DNA of 64,000 nucleotides, from NCBI RefSeq assembly GCF_006539505.1, contig NZ_BJND01000007.1, positions 310,001 to 374,000 on the forward strand, written 5' to 3'. This document shows, in pieces, positions 16,601 to 24,704 of the stretch. Source of the DNA: Streptomyces spinoverrucosus. GTDB taxonomy: Bacteria; Actinomycetota; Actinomycetes; Streptomycetales; Streptomycetaceae. The position numbers were made by a program, and so were the translations under genes. The notes beneath the pieces were generated by a model. It worked only from the letters and a program-made list of their open reading frames with translations. It had not been told where the DNA came from and did not search any database. The first letter of the stretch is position 1; each line of letters opens with the position of its first letter.

Positions 16601-17884
16601 CTATGCGGAAGCAGGCGCGTCGCGTGCCTCTTCCTCGTCCGCCTGGCCCGCGCGATGCACCAGGACGGCGGCCCCCAGCGCCACGACGACCAGGGCGCCG
16701 AAGACGATGGCGACGCCCGGGTAGCCGGCCAGACCGAGGCCGGCGCCGCCCAGGGCCGCGCCCATGAACACTCCGAGACTCTGGCCCGCGGCGTTGAGGC
16801 TCAAAGCCGAGCCACGCAGCGAGCCGCAGCGCCGGACGAGGAGACTGACGGCGCACGCGGCCACTACCGCGTGACTGGCCGCGTGCAGCGACGTCAGCAC
16901 GAGGGCGAGCGGAAGCCAGTGCGTGAAGCAGAAGCCCACAACGGAAGCCAGTGCCGCGACCAGACTGATGACCAGCATGCGTTCGGTGCTGATCCGGGGC
17001 TCGGCGGCGTTCGTGATCCGCCCTGTGAGGAGGTTGCTCACGAAGAATGACGCGCCGCTCAGAGTCCAGACGAACGCGAAGAGGGCGGGGTCGAGTTGGA
17101 AGCGCTCGTCGTAGTAGGCCGCCAGGTAGGCGAGGTAGCCCATGAACACCGCGGTGCGGAGCAGTGAGATGACAAGCAGCGGCACCACTCCGCGCATGTC
17201 TCCCAGGGCCTTGAACGACGCGAGGTAGCTCAGGCGCTCCTCTTTCGCGGTGTCCTCGGCGGCCTTGTTCCTGCCCCGCACATAGAACACCACGGCGAGC
17301 AGGAGTGAGGCCGCGGTCACGGCGACGAGGTCACCCTCCCAGCCCCAGAGCAGCGCGGGCAGGGCCACGACCGGTGCCGCGAGCATCGCGGTCATCGACT
17401 GCGTCGCGGTGACCAGGGTCGCCGCCCGGCCGGCCGCATTGCCGGTGCCGAAGCGGTCGGCGGCCGCCGCGGTGAGGGCCGGGTTCAGTACGGACGTACT
17501 GGCGCCGACCAGCAGGCAGAACACCGCCAGCAGGATGAAATCGCCGCTCGCGCCCAGTGCCGCTGATACGCCGAGAGCGGCGAGTCCGCCCGCAGCGGCC
17601 CATTCCTTGCGCACCCGGTCGATGAAGGGAGCGAGGGCGGTGCCCACCAACAGGGCCGCCAGGCCACCCAGTCCACGCAGTCCGCCCATCGCGGCGACGC
17701 TGCTGCCGGCCTCGTCGGCGATCGGTACCAGGTAGGTGCTGAAGATGGTGAACGGCAGCAGACCGACCGCGGAGGCCAGCAGGACCGGCCACAGGGTACG
17801 GGCCATCCGCAGATCGCTCGGCAGCGGCTCCTCCGCCTCGGCGCTCTCGCGGTCCGTCGCGGAGTCCTTGGCGTCGAAGCTCAA
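16601..17884 (-). CDS. MFS transporter (probable chelator or metabolite exporter)
   Basis: The 427-residue protein has about 35 polar residues and then roughly twelve membrane helices, with a central hydrophilic loop RGRNKAAEDTAKEERLSY between the halves. The segment GLRGLGGLAALLVGTALAPFIDRVRK resembles MFS motif A (loop 2-3). It starts with TTG at 17884 after GAGGAGGG, which lies inside the end of the upstream methyltransferase stub; no better ATG is in frame. Beside a metal-chelate importer it could export the corresponding chelator, as MFS proteins do in several metallophore loci. That is inference from neighbourhood only; an ordinary drug/metabolite efflux function is the alternative. Confidence 0.85.
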   Translation of the reverse strand: MSFDAKDSATDRESAEAEEPLPSDLRMARTLWPVLLASAVGLLPFTIFSTYLVPIADEAGSSVAAMGGLRGLGGLAALLVGTALAPFIDRVRKEWAAAGGLAALGVSAALGASGDFILLAVFCLLVGASTSVLNPALTAAAADRFGTGNAAGRAATLVTATQSMTAMLAAPVVALPALLWGWEGDLVAVTAASLLLAVVFYVRGRNKAAEDTAKEERLSYLASFKALGDMRGVVPLLVISLLRTAVFMGYLAYLAAYYDERFQLDPALFAFVWTLSGASFFVSNLLTGRITNAAEPRISTERMLVISLVAALASVVGFCFTHWLPLALVLTSLHAASHAVVAACAVSLLVRRCGSLRGSALSLNAAGQSLGVFMGAALGGAGLGLAGYPGVAIVFGALVVVALGAAVLVHRAGQADEEEARDAPASA

Positions 17885-18126
17885 GCACCCTCCTCGTTCG
17901 CGAGCACCGGCTTGTCGGCCGCGTTCACGCCGTGCGGGCCGACTTGCTCGGCGGCCGGGATCGCGGACGCACCCGAGCCGCAGCACGCGTCGAACACATG
18001 CGCACCAGGGCGCAGTTGCGCAGCCTTGACGGTCGCTGCACCGATCGGCGACCACAACGCGCTGAACAGTCGGTCGAAACTCTCCGCTCCGTCTGCGAAT
18101 CCGGCGGCCAGGTCGCGCGGCTCCAT
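17881..18126 (-). pseudogene. N-terminal fragment of a SAM-dependent methyltransferase (81 aa)
   Basis: The frame reads MEPRDLAAGFADGAESFDRL, then a helix, then motif I as VFDACCGSGASAIPAAEQVG (about residues 44-63), the start of a class I methyltransferase. It then runs into unrelated residues (NAADKPVLANEEGA) and stops where a complete enzyme would need about 180 more residues, including the rest of the fold. The stop overlaps the TTG start of the MFS gene, so the stub and MFS gene are translationally linked. The fragment may survive as a leader for the transporter. A genuine 81-residue product cannot be excluded but would lack most of the methyltransferase fold. Confidence 0.6.
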
Positions 18127-18165
18127 GCAAACTCCCGTCCGAGTGTGACAGCGAGGACTGACAGC

Positions 18166-18336
18166 CTATATGAAAATGAAAACCAATTCATTGTTGGTGG
18201 CGACGCAGAGCAGCAGGAGCGCGGTGCTGATGGCGGCCGCGGCGACGGCCAGAGAGGTGGCCAGCAGCCCGGTGCGGCCTCCGGCGCGGGTGAGCCGCCA
18301 GGTCAGGGTCCAGGTGGTGCGATCCAGTGCCCTCAT
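18166..18336 (-). pseudogene. FtsX-type ABC permease cut after about 45 residues
   Basis: The frame starts MRALDRTTWTLTWRLTRAGG and enters the first membrane helix, LLATSLAVAAAAISTALLLL, exactly as large (about 800-residue) FtsX/MacB-type exporter permeases of Streptomyces do. It then abruptly becomes CVATNNELVFIFI and stops. The ATG at 18336 overlaps the ATPase stop (ATGA), the normal arrangement for such pairs. The switch from GC-rich permease codons to an AT-rich tail near 18190 marks a recombination junction with the metal-transport island to its left. Confidence 0.85.
18176..18191. promoter_or_regulatory. Candidate Fur/Zur-family metal operator (ATGAAAACCAATTCAT)
   Basis: This 16-base AT-rich dyad has ATGAA and TTCAT arms and is preceded by a further TGAAAATGA half (18171-18179). 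It stands out in a very GC-rich window and lies about 50 bases upstream of the leftward stub/MFS transcription unit. Streptomyces Zur boxes have a related TGAAAATGATTTTCA core, but the match is imperfect, so the cognate regulator is uncertain. Confidence 0.45.
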
Positions 18337-19133
18337 CGGTCGGACCTCGCATCCGCGTCGTAGGAGTCGGCCGGGTGCCCCAGGCCCGCCGCTTCGGCGG
18401 CGTGGGCGACCGCGTTCGTGACCGCGGCTCCCTCCGGCATGCCGTGTTCCTCGGTCAGGCGGCCGTCGCGGACCCGGACGGTGCGGTCGCAGTAGCCCGC
18501 CACGTTCTCGTCGTGGGTGACCACGACGAGTGCCGCGCCCTGGCTGCGGGTGGTGGCGACCAGCAGGCTGATGACCTCCATGCCGGTGGACTGGTCGAGC
18601 GCGCCGGTCGGCTCGTCGGCGAAGATCACCTGCGGGTCGCCGACCAGGGCCCGCGCGATGGCCACGCGCTGTGCCTGCCCGCCGGACAGCTGTCCCGGCC
18701 GCCGGCCCTCCTTGCCCGCAAGGCCCAGCAGCGGGAACCACTCCCGCGCCTTCCGAACCGCCCGGCGGCGCGGCATACCGCCGAGCATCAGCGGCAGGGC
18801 CACGTTCTCGTCGGCGGGCAGCTCCGGCAGCAGCTGGCCGGACTGGAAAACGAAGCCGAACCGGGTGCGACGCAGCTCGCTGCGCTGCGGCTCGCCCAGC
18901 TGATCCACGCGCTCCCCGGCGAGCAGCACCTGCCCCTCATCGGGGCGTTCGATTCCGGCCAGGCAGTGGAGAAGGGTGGACTTGCCCGACCCGGACGGAC
19001 CCATGACCGCCAGCGATTCGCCCGCCGACACGGACACGTCGACACCGGCCAGGGCGCGGGTCAGGCTGTAGGACTTCTTCAGACCGGTGCCCGCAAGGAC
19101 GGGGGAGGCGATGGTCGTACGGTACGAGTTCAT
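18333..19133 (-). CDS. MacB/LolD-type ABC exporter ATP-binding protein
   Basis: This 266-residue ATPase has Walker A MGPSGSGKSTLLHCL (about residues 44-58), Q-loop FGFVFQSGQLLPEL (about 93-106), signature LSGGQAQRVAIARAL (about 148-162), Walker B VIFADEPTGALD (about 168-179) and a THDENVA H-loop. These are marks of the MacB/LolD/BceA group, which pairs with FtsX-like permeases to export peptides or antibiotics. The ATG at 19133 follows GGAGGC. The partner permease immediately downstream is truncated, so this ATPase probably has no function unless it serves another permease. The C-terminal 30 residues (HAAEAAGLGHPADSYDADAR) are an extension of no recognised function. Confidence 0.92.
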   Translation of the reverse strand: MNSYRTTIASPVLAGTGLKKSYSLTRALAGVDVSVSAGESLAVMGPSGSGKSTLLHCLAGIERPDEGQVLLAGERVDQLGEPQRSELRRTRFGFVFQSGQLLPELPADENVALPLMLGGMPRRRAVRKAREWFPLLGLAGKEGRRPGQLSGGQAQRVAIARALVGDPQVIFADEPTGALDQSTGMEVISLLVATTRSQGAALVVVTHDENVAGYCDRTVRVRDGRLTEEHGMPEGAAVTNAVAHAAEAAGLGHPADSYDADARSDR

Positions 19134-19225
19134 CAGGCCGCCTCCACGGTGACGAGGGCGCACAGGACGAAGCACAGCCCGGCGAGCGCCGCCAGGGCGA
19201 GATCGAGAACGGTGAGGATCTGCAT
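19133..19225 (-). CDS. Possible 30-residue membrane peptide coupled to the ABC ATPase gene
   Basis: The frame MQILTVLDLALAALAGLCFV and on encodes a single hydrophobic helix and ends in TGATG, its stop overlapping the ATPase start. Such coupling favours real translation, but the upstream region shows only a weak ribosome binding site and the coding evidence is thin at this length. Function unknown; a single-helix accessory peptide for the exporter would fit. Confidence 0.35.
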   Translation of the reverse strand: MQILTVLDLALAALAGLCFVLCALVTVEAA

Positions 19226-19345
19226 GCCGTCGACGATCCCGGCAGACCGGCCCGCCCGTCCTCGGCCGCCGGGCCGGTCCCGGGCGGCCGGCATCGGCCT
19301 GCGCGCCGACCCGCTGCTCGGCCGTACGTCCGTACCCTTCAGGGC

Positions 19346-20532
19346 GTGGAACCCGATACTCCGTTCCCCCCGGCCGCCCGGCGCGTCATCACGGTCGCGC
19401 TCTGCGGGGGCCTGGCCCTGGTGTGGCTGTTCGACCTGGCGGCCCACTACGACCCGCAGAACCGGTGGTCGAGCTGGCTGCCCCTCGTCTCCGGCCCGCT
19501 CGCCGCCGCCGCGCTGCTCTTCCCCGACCGTCGGCCGGGTCCCGCATGGCGGGCCGGCGCCACCGCGCTGGGCTCCCTGGCCCTGACCGCGGGACTGTGT
19601 GGGTTTGCCCAACTCAACAGCGGTACGTGGGGCCTGCTGGAAACGGTCGCCCTGCTCATGCTGCTCGCCCGGACCGCGCGGCGGGTGGAGCGCCCGGCCA
19701 CCGCCGTGGCGACGTCGGCGGCACTGGCTGTCGCGGTGATCGCCATGCCGCTGCGCGGGGGCACAGAGTATGGCTTCTTCGGATATTCCTTCGTCCTGAC
19801 CTTCGCCGTCGGCGGAGCCGTGGGCCTGGGCTGCTATCTGCTCTGCTGGACGCCCGCCGGGCCCGCGCCATGGACGCCGTACGGCAGAACGAACGCCTGG
19901 AACTCGCCCGCGACCTGCACGACTTCGTCGCCCACCACGTCACCGGCATCATCGTCCACGCCAACGCCGCCCTGATGATCCAGGAAACCTCACCGGAGCA
20001 GGTCAAACCGCTGCTGGAGGGCACCTCACGAGCCGGCGGGGAGACCCTGGACTCCATGCGCCGCCTGGTGCGGGTGCTGCGCGAGGACGACCACCAGACC
20101 GCACGCCCGGGCGAGCTGCTGACCGAGCTGGACCGCCTGGTCTCCGCGTTCGCCGGACACGGCACCGAGGCAAGGCTCGACGTCGGGGACGCGGTGCACG
20201 GAATCCGGCTGGCCCCGGAGGTGGAGACGTCCGTGCACCGCGTGGTGCAGGAGGCGCTGACGAACGTACGCCGCCACGCGCCCGGCACGGATGCGGCCGT
20301 CCGCCTCGAACTCGACGCCCCAGGTCAACTGCGGGTGGAGGTGCGCAACACGGCGCCGGCGGTGCGCGCCACGGTCCCGACCGGCGGCCGGGGCGGCTAC
20401 GGCCTGGTCGGGCTGCACGAACGCGTGGAGGCCGTGGAAGGGTCGCTGACCAGCGGCCGGACAGCGGACGGCGGCTGGTGCGTGAGTGCCGCCTTCCCCG
20501 TCCTGGCGGCCGTGGAAGGATCATCGGCATGA
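19346..20532 (+). pseudogene. Sensor histidine kinase (HPK7/NarL-partner type), frameshifted
   Basis: The first frame encodes an N-terminal sensor with about six membrane helices, up to GLGCYLL. After position 19842 the homologous protein continues in another frame: MDAVRQNERLELARDLHDFV, the DHp box with the phospho-accepting His (RDLHDFVAHHV), and an ATPase domain with RVVQEALTNVRRHA (N-box) and GGYGLVGLHERV (G-box). A single missing base at 19842/19843 (CTGCT-CTGCTG) accounts for the break. An ancestor of about 395 residues is implied. The start GTG at 19346 is divergent from the exporter genes. A sequencing error is possible, but the neighbouring permease and response regulator are broken too, so real decay is likely. 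Confidence 0.85.
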
Positions 20533-20579
20533 ACGATGCCGGTGCTACGAACGGGGCCGACGGGGCCAGGACGCGGGTA
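20529..20579 (+). pseudogene. Stub of the partner response regulator
   Basis: An ATG overlapping the kinase stop (ATGA) opens MNDAGATNGADGARTRV, which resembles the polar lead-in and first beta strand of NarL-type response regulators (normally followed by LIADDQ). Instead the sequence passes into GDHLPDREGN and the next gene. The receiver and DNA-binding domains are absent. This is the right-hand deletion junction of the exporter locus. Confidence 0.5.
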
Positions 20580-20618
20580 CCCGGCGATCACCTTCCTGAC
20601 CGAGAAGGGAACACACCC

Positions 20619-21434
20619 ATGCCACGACGCACACAAGTGGCGTTGCACTTCGAAGAACGGGGCGAGGGGACGCCGGTGCTGGCGGTGCACGGCTGGACCC
20701 CCGACCACCGTCTGATGCTGGGCTGCCTGGAGCCGGTGTTCACCCACCGCCCCGGTTACCGGCGTCTGTACCCGGACCTCCCGGCCATGGGCAAGTCCGC
20801 GGCACCGGCGCACATCAAGAGCTCCGACGACATGCTCGCCGCCGTACAGGACTTCGTGGACGACCGCATCGGGGATGAGCCGTTCCTGCTCGTCGGCGAG
20901 TCCTACGGCGGCTACCTCGCCCGCGGTCTCGCACGGGCCCGCCGCGAGCAGGTGCTCGGCCTCGCCCTGATCTGCCCCCTCGGCACGGCCGTGGAAGACG
21001 CCGAACGGCGCGTGCCTCCCCAGCAGGTTCTGCGCCCCGACCCCGAACTCATCGCCACGCTGGACGAACGGACCGCGGAGCAGTTCACGGACGTCGCCGT
21101 CGTCCAGACACCGCGGACCCTGCGACGGACCCGCGAGGAGATCATCACCGGGCTGGACGTGGCCGACACCGAGGCCATGGCGCGCATCCGGCAGAACTGG
21201 ACGCTCACCGAAGACCCTGAGGGCGGCGAGCCCTTCACCCGCCCGACGCTGATCCTGACCGGGCGCCAGGACCACATGGTCGGCTACCTCGACCAGTTCG
21301 CCCTGCTGCCGCACTATCCGCGAGCCACCTACGCGGTCCTGGACACATCCGGGCACAACCTGCAGATCGAACAGCCCGACCTGTTCGACGCGTTCGTCGG
21401 TGAATGGCTCGACCGGACCGCCGCGGAAGCCTGA
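20619..21434 (+). CDS. Alpha/beta hydrolase
   Basis: This 271-residue soluble hydrolase begins TQVALHFEERGEGTPVLAVH, has the HGW oxyanion region at about residue 25, the nucleophile elbow GESYGGYLARGLA (Ser at about 95), an acid residue in LILTGRQDHMVG (Asp at about 214) and the catalytic His in TSGHNLQIEQP (about 245). The fold and spacing fit esterase/haloperoxidase-like family members; the substrate cannot be told. Start ATG 20619 follows GAGAAGGGA by 8 bases. It lies just beyond the response-regulator stub, so it was probably brought next to the decayed locus by deletion. Cytosolic, no signal peptide. Confidence 0.88.
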   Translation: MPRRTQVALHFEERGEGTPVLAVHGWTPDHRLMLGCLEPVFTHRPGYRRLYPDLPAMGKSAAPAHIKSSDDMLAAVQDFVDDRIGDEPFLLVGESYGGYLARGLARARREQVLGLALICPLGTAVEDAERRVPPQQVLRPDPELIATLDERTAEQFTDVAVVQTPRTLRRTREEIITGLDVADTEAMARIRQNWTLTEDPEGGEPFTRPTLILTGRQDHMVGYLDQFALLPHYPRATYAVLDTSGHNLQIEQPDLFDAFVGEWLDRTAAEA

Positions 21435-21462
21435 GGGTTCGCCTCCGCCAGGACTCCAACAG

Positions 21463-22536
21463 TCACAGAAGAGGTGACGAGTTGTCCTGGACCGTCAGCA
21501 GGGCCAGGTGGGCGAGGTCTCCGGGCGGTGGGGTCGTCACCGACCACAGGGGTGCGGGGGATCCGTCGGCGACCGCGGCGGGGGCGTCGGTCAGGTTCAT
21601 CCGCTCGCGCAGGCGGCCGTAGAAGTCCATGGGTCCCAGCCGTACGGCCCGGAGCCGGTGCGGGGCGGCGTACACGCCGATCCAGTCCCCCGGGTCCAGT
21701 ACGCCCCGCAACTGGCCGTCGATACTCACCGCGGCCGGACCCGACCGTTCGAGGATCCGCAGCCCGACGGGCTCGTCGGGGGCCGTGACGACCGAGCGGT
21801 TGAACGCCATGTGCGGGGCCACCGGCGTGAAGACGAGGGCATCGGCCCGCGGTGAGACGACGGGTCCGCCCGCGGCGAAGCTGTAGGCGGTCGAGCCGGT
21901 CGGGGTGGCGACCAGCAGGGCGTCGGCGGAGTAGGAGGCCAGGAGTCTGCCGGAGACGTAGACGCCGACCGACACCTGCCGGTCCCTGGCCAGCTTCTCC
22001 AGGACGACGTCGTTGAGCGCCGTGACGTCCAGCGGGATGCCCCACTCGTCGTTGACCGCGCAGTCCGGGCGTACCTGGGGAGGCGGCAGCAGCGGCCCAC
22101 GGCCGAACCGCACCCATGCCTCCATGCCCGCCGGCACTTCTAGGCGGCGCGAGGCCCGCAGGGCGAGCAGCATGCGGCTGTCGATCCCGAGCCGGTCGTC
22201 ACGCACCGCGTCCAGCGCCGTACCCACGTCCGAGGCCGGCACCTCGGTCAGAAAGCCCACCCGCCCCAGGTTCACCCCGAGGAGCAGGGCATCGTTCACG
22301 GCGGCCAGCCGGGCACCGCGCAGAAAGGTGCCGTCGCCGCCCAGCGTGACGATGAGTTCGGGGTCGCCCGCGGCTTCGACCTCCTCTCGGGCGCTGCGCC
22401 GCCCGCCGTCCTGCCATACGTCGATGTCCGTGCACCGCACGGCGTGCTCCGCGGACCACGAACGGACCACGCAGGCCGCCTCCAGAGCCTCCGGGCGTCC
22501 ACCGTGCACAACCAGGCCGAGTCGGCTCACTCTCAT
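21463..22536 (-). CDS. NAD(+)/NADH kinase
   Basis: This 357-residue protein carries the NAD kinase motifs GGDGTFLRGARLA (about residues 63-75) with the metal/substrate-binding Asp, NLGRVGFLTEV, ALNDVVLEK (about 180), ATPTGSTAYSFAAGGP (about 218-233) and a C-terminal ERSGPAAVSIDGQ block. It phosphorylates NAD to NADP in the cytosol. It is about 50 residues longer than typical PpnK, with an insertion around RFGRGPLLPPPQVRPDCAV and a C-terminal tail. Streptomyces usually encode two or three paralogues; this is probably an accessory copy and not the one linked to the recN locus. The ATG at 22536 begins MRVSRLGLVVHGGRPEA. No operon partner; convergent to the hydrolase gene. Confidence 0.93.
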   Translation of the reverse strand: MRVSRLGLVVHGGRPEALEAACVVRSWSAEHAVRCTDIDVWQDGGRRSAREEVEAAGDPELIVTLGGDGTFLRGARLAAVNDALLLGVNLGRVGFLTEVPASDVGTALDAVRDDRLGIDSRMLLALRASRRLEVPAGMEAWVRFGRGPLLPPPQVRPDCAVNDEWGIPLDVTALNDVVLEKLARDRQVSVGVYVSGRLLASYSADALLVATPTGSTAYSFAAGGPVVSPRADALVFTPVAPHMAFNRSVVTAPDEPVGLRILERSGPAAVSIDGQLRGVLDPGDWIGVYAAPHRLRAVRLGPMDFYGRLRERMNLTDAPAAVADGSPAPLWSVTTPPPGDLAHLALLTVQDNSSPLL

Positions 22537-22641
22537 CTCTGCCTCCAGGACAGCTCGGTCGCCCCACCCACAGGATCGCCCCATCGGCGCGGCTCCGCGT
22601 CCTCCGCGGACACCAGCGGCCGAAGCGCTACGACCATGTAC

Positions 22642-22682
22642 GCCGAACCGGCGCCTCGGGAAGGGTGAGGCGCCGGTTCGGC
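22642..22682 (-). terminator. 16-bp hairpin terminator after the azoreductase gene
   Basis: GCCGAACCGGCGCCTC (22642-22657) pairs perfectly with GAGGCGCCGGTTCGGC (22667-22682) around a 9-base loop, 23 bases downstream of the azoreductase stop on the minus strand. Confidence 0.85.
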
Positions 22683-22705
22683 GGTGCTGTTGCCGGGACG
22701 GTCCG

Positions 22706-23356
22706 TCAGGCGGCCAGGCGTTCGGCGAGTTCCTTGGCCTTGTAGGCCGCCTCCTCGAAGGCGCGGTCGCGGGAGGCTTCGAAGAGCGGGACCAACTGGG
22801 CCATCGCCGGGTTGTGCGGGGCCATGGTGAGCTCCGGGACGATGAAGTCGAGGTCCAGGGCGAGGGTGTCGCTGAGGATGGCGCGCAGGTAGTTCTGGAC
22901 GTACTCGAAGGGCTCCTTCGGGGTGCCCGGCGCGTAGGAGCCGCCACGGCTGGCGACGACGGTGACCGGGGTGCCCTTGGCGGAGGGGTTCTCGCCGGCG
23001 GTGCGGCCGAAGAGGATCACGTTGTCCAGCCACGCCTTGAGCGTGGACGGGATCGTGTAGTTGTACATCGGCGCGCCGATCAGCAGGGCGTCCGCCTGCT
23101 CCACTTCCTCGATCAGCCTGACGCGCTCGGCGAAGGCCGCGGCCTGCTCGGCGCTGTGGGCGGCCGGATCGGCGAAACCGGCGGTGTGGGCGTGGGCGGT
23201 GATGTGCGGGACGGGGTTCGCGGCGAGGTCACGGTAGATCACCGTGCCGCCGGGGTGCTGCTCCTGCCAGGTCTTGCGGAAGGCGTCCGCGACGGCGCGG
23301 GACGAGGATGCCTCGCTCGGGAAGACCGACGAGTCGATGTGCAGCAGGGTGGCCAT
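22706..23356 (-). CDS. FMN-dependent NADH-azoreductase (AzoR family)
   Basis: This 216-residue flavodoxin-fold enzyme shows MATLLHIDSSVFPSEASSSR (phosphate-binding start), YRDLAANPVPHI, LLIGAPMYNYTIPSTLKAWL (about residues 92-111) with the flavin-contacting MYN motif, and VTVVASRGGSYAPGTP (about 131-146). Such enzymes reduce quinones and azo compounds with NADH and protect against quinone stress. It is divergent from a HxlR-type regulator 123 bp away, a standard pairing, so it is probably induced by electrophiles. ATG 23356 follows TTTGGAGAAACGC. A perfect terminator hairpin follows the gene. Confidence 0.92.
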   Translation of the reverse strand: MATLLHIDSSVFPSEASSSRAVADAFRKTWQEQHPGGTVIYRDLAANPVPHITAHAHTAGFADPAAHSAEQAAAFAERVRLIEEVEQADALLIGAPMYNYTIPSTLKAWLDNVILFGRTAGENPSAKGTPVTVVASRGGSYAPGTPKEPFEYVQNYLRAILSDTLALDLDFIVPELTMAPHNPAMAQLVPLFEASRDRAFEEAAYKAKELAERLAA

Positions 23357-23479
23357 GCGTTTCTCCAAAGAGCGGTGCCCAAGGGATTCCCCAGGGGCTG
23401 AGTTCTCGTACGCAGCTATTGATAACACGGGAACTTACTTTTTTTCACCCCCCAACGGCCGGGTAGTACCCTGAGGGGC

Positions 23480-23851
23480 ATGACGGACGTGCAGAGCCAC
23501 GACGCAGGGGCGTGCAAGCGGGTGGACGAGGGCATCACCCGGGTTTTCCAGCTGCTGGGCAAGCGCTGGACCGGCCCGATCGTGTCCGTACTGGTGGAGC
23601 AGCCTGCGCACTTCGCGGATCTGCGCAGGGCGATTCCCGGCATCAGTGAGCGCATGCTCTCCGACCGGCTGAGCGAGCTGGGCGCGGCAGGACTCGTCGT
23701 GCGCCAGGTCGACGAAGGGCCGCCACTGCGGGTCTCCTACCGGCTGACCGAGGCGGGGGCCGCACTCGAACCCGCACTTGAGGAACTCGGCGAGTGGGCC
23801 AAAACGCACCTGCCGGAAACCCGGCCCGGAGCGACGTCGCCGCAGAAGTGA
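23480..23851 (+). CDS. HxlR-family transcriptional regulator
   Basis: This 123-residue winged-helix protein contains the family signature: a Cys near the start (GACKRVDEGITRVFQLLGKRW), then WTGPIVSVLVEQPAHFADLR, ISERMLSDRLSELGAAGLVV (recognition helix and following helix, about residues 55-74) and a beta wing RVSYRLTEAG. The N-terminal Cys (about residue 12) corresponds to the thiol sensor of YodB/HypR-type regulators. Its divergence from the azoreductase suggests it represses that gene and itself until oxidised by quinones. GTACCCTGAGGGGC precedes the ATG. The 123-bp gap contains AT-rich TTATTGATAA-like and TTACTTTTTTTCA stretches where operators would lie. Confidence 0.9.
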   Translation: MTDVQSHDAGACKRVDEGITRVFQLLGKRWTGPIVSVLVEQPAHFADLRRAIPGISERMLSDRLSELGAAGLVVRQVDEGPPLRVSYRLTEAGAALEPALEELGEWAKTHLPETRPGATSPQK

Positions 23852-23904
23852 TCGGCCCGCGTCAGCCCCGGCCGCTGACGCACACCTGGCCTATCTCAGT
23901 GCAC

Positions 23905-24657
23905 TCAGTGCGGCTTTGCGAGCCACTCGTCGAAGGTCGTGGGCGCGATGCGGGCGTCGTCGCCGGGCAGGAGTACGTCGCCGGCCATCTCCGCGCCCAA
24001 CAGCGACGACCACGTCGGCACGAGTTTGACGGCGTGTCCGCGCGCCTCGTTGGTGCGCCGGGCCATGTCCACCAGGTCCTGCGGCTCCGGACCGGCGACG
24101 TCGCGATAACGCCCCTGCGGGGCGCCCGTGGCGATCTCGGCGAGGATGTCGGCCACGTCCGCGGGCGCGATCGGCTGGACGAGCAGCGGGGGAATCGTGG
24201 CGACGCCGTCCTGCTCGGTCCAGCTCGTCACCGTCGCGGCGAAGTCGTGGAACTGCGTGAAGGGAACGATGGTCCACGGCACCGGACCCTCGGCCACGAG
24301 GCGCTCCTGCTCGCGCTTGCCGGCGTAGTGCGCGTTGCCCTCGACACGATCGACTCCGACGATCGAGAGCAGCACATGGTGCCGGACACCGGCCCGTTCC
24401 TCGGCGGCGAGCAGGTTGCGGGTGCTGGTGCCGAAGTACGCCACCGCGGCGTCCCGGTCGGCCGTCTCATGGCTCGTGGCGTCCACGACGGCGTCGACGC
24501 CGGTCAGCGCGGCGTCGAGGCCCTCCCCGGTGCTCAGGTCCACGCCGAGTGAGCGGCTGATCCGTACGGCTTCGTGTCCGGCCTGCTCCAGGGCGGCGAC
24601 GGTGCGGGCTCCGATGTTCCCGGTTGCTCCGGCGACAGCGATGCGCATGGTGCCCAT
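23905..24657 (-). CDS. NmrA-like NAD(P)-binding protein (atypical SDR)
   Basis: The 250-residue protein has the Rossmann nucleotide-binding motif IAVAGATGNIGARTV (about residues 6-20) and an NmrA/atypical SDR arrangement: VDAVVDATSHE, VRHHVLLSIVGVDRVEGN (about 90-107), YAGKREQERLV with the YxxxK-like pair at about 110-114, and LVQPIAPADVADILAEIA. Members act as NADP-dependent oxidoreductases or redox sensors; no reaction can be assigned. ATG 24657 follows CGGAGATCACC; an ATG 9 bases inside is an alternative. It lies 86 bp downstream of the membrane-protein gene in the same direction and could share its MarR-controlled transcript. Confidence 0.88.
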   Translation of the reverse strand: MGTMRIAVAGATGNIGARTVAALEQAGHEAVRISRSLGVDLSTGEGLDAALTGVDAVVDATSHETADRDAAVAYFGTSTRNLLAAEERAGVRHHVLLSIVGVDRVEGNAHYAGKREQERLVAEGPVPWTIVPFTQFHDFAATVTSWTEQDGVATIPPLLVQPIAPADVADILAEIATGAPQGRYRDVAGPEPQDLVDMARRTNEARGHAVKLVPTWSSLLGAEMAGDVLLPGDDARIAPTTFDEWLAKPH

Positions 24658-24704
24658 GGTGATCTCCGCCTTTCACTTCTGCCACTTGTGTGCCGGCACG
24701 GCGT

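Noticed and set aside
23357-23479. A defined HxlR operator between azoreductase and regulator genes
   Set aside because: Several AT-rich half-sites are present but no convincing dyad of fixed spacing could be singled out, so no site was annotated.
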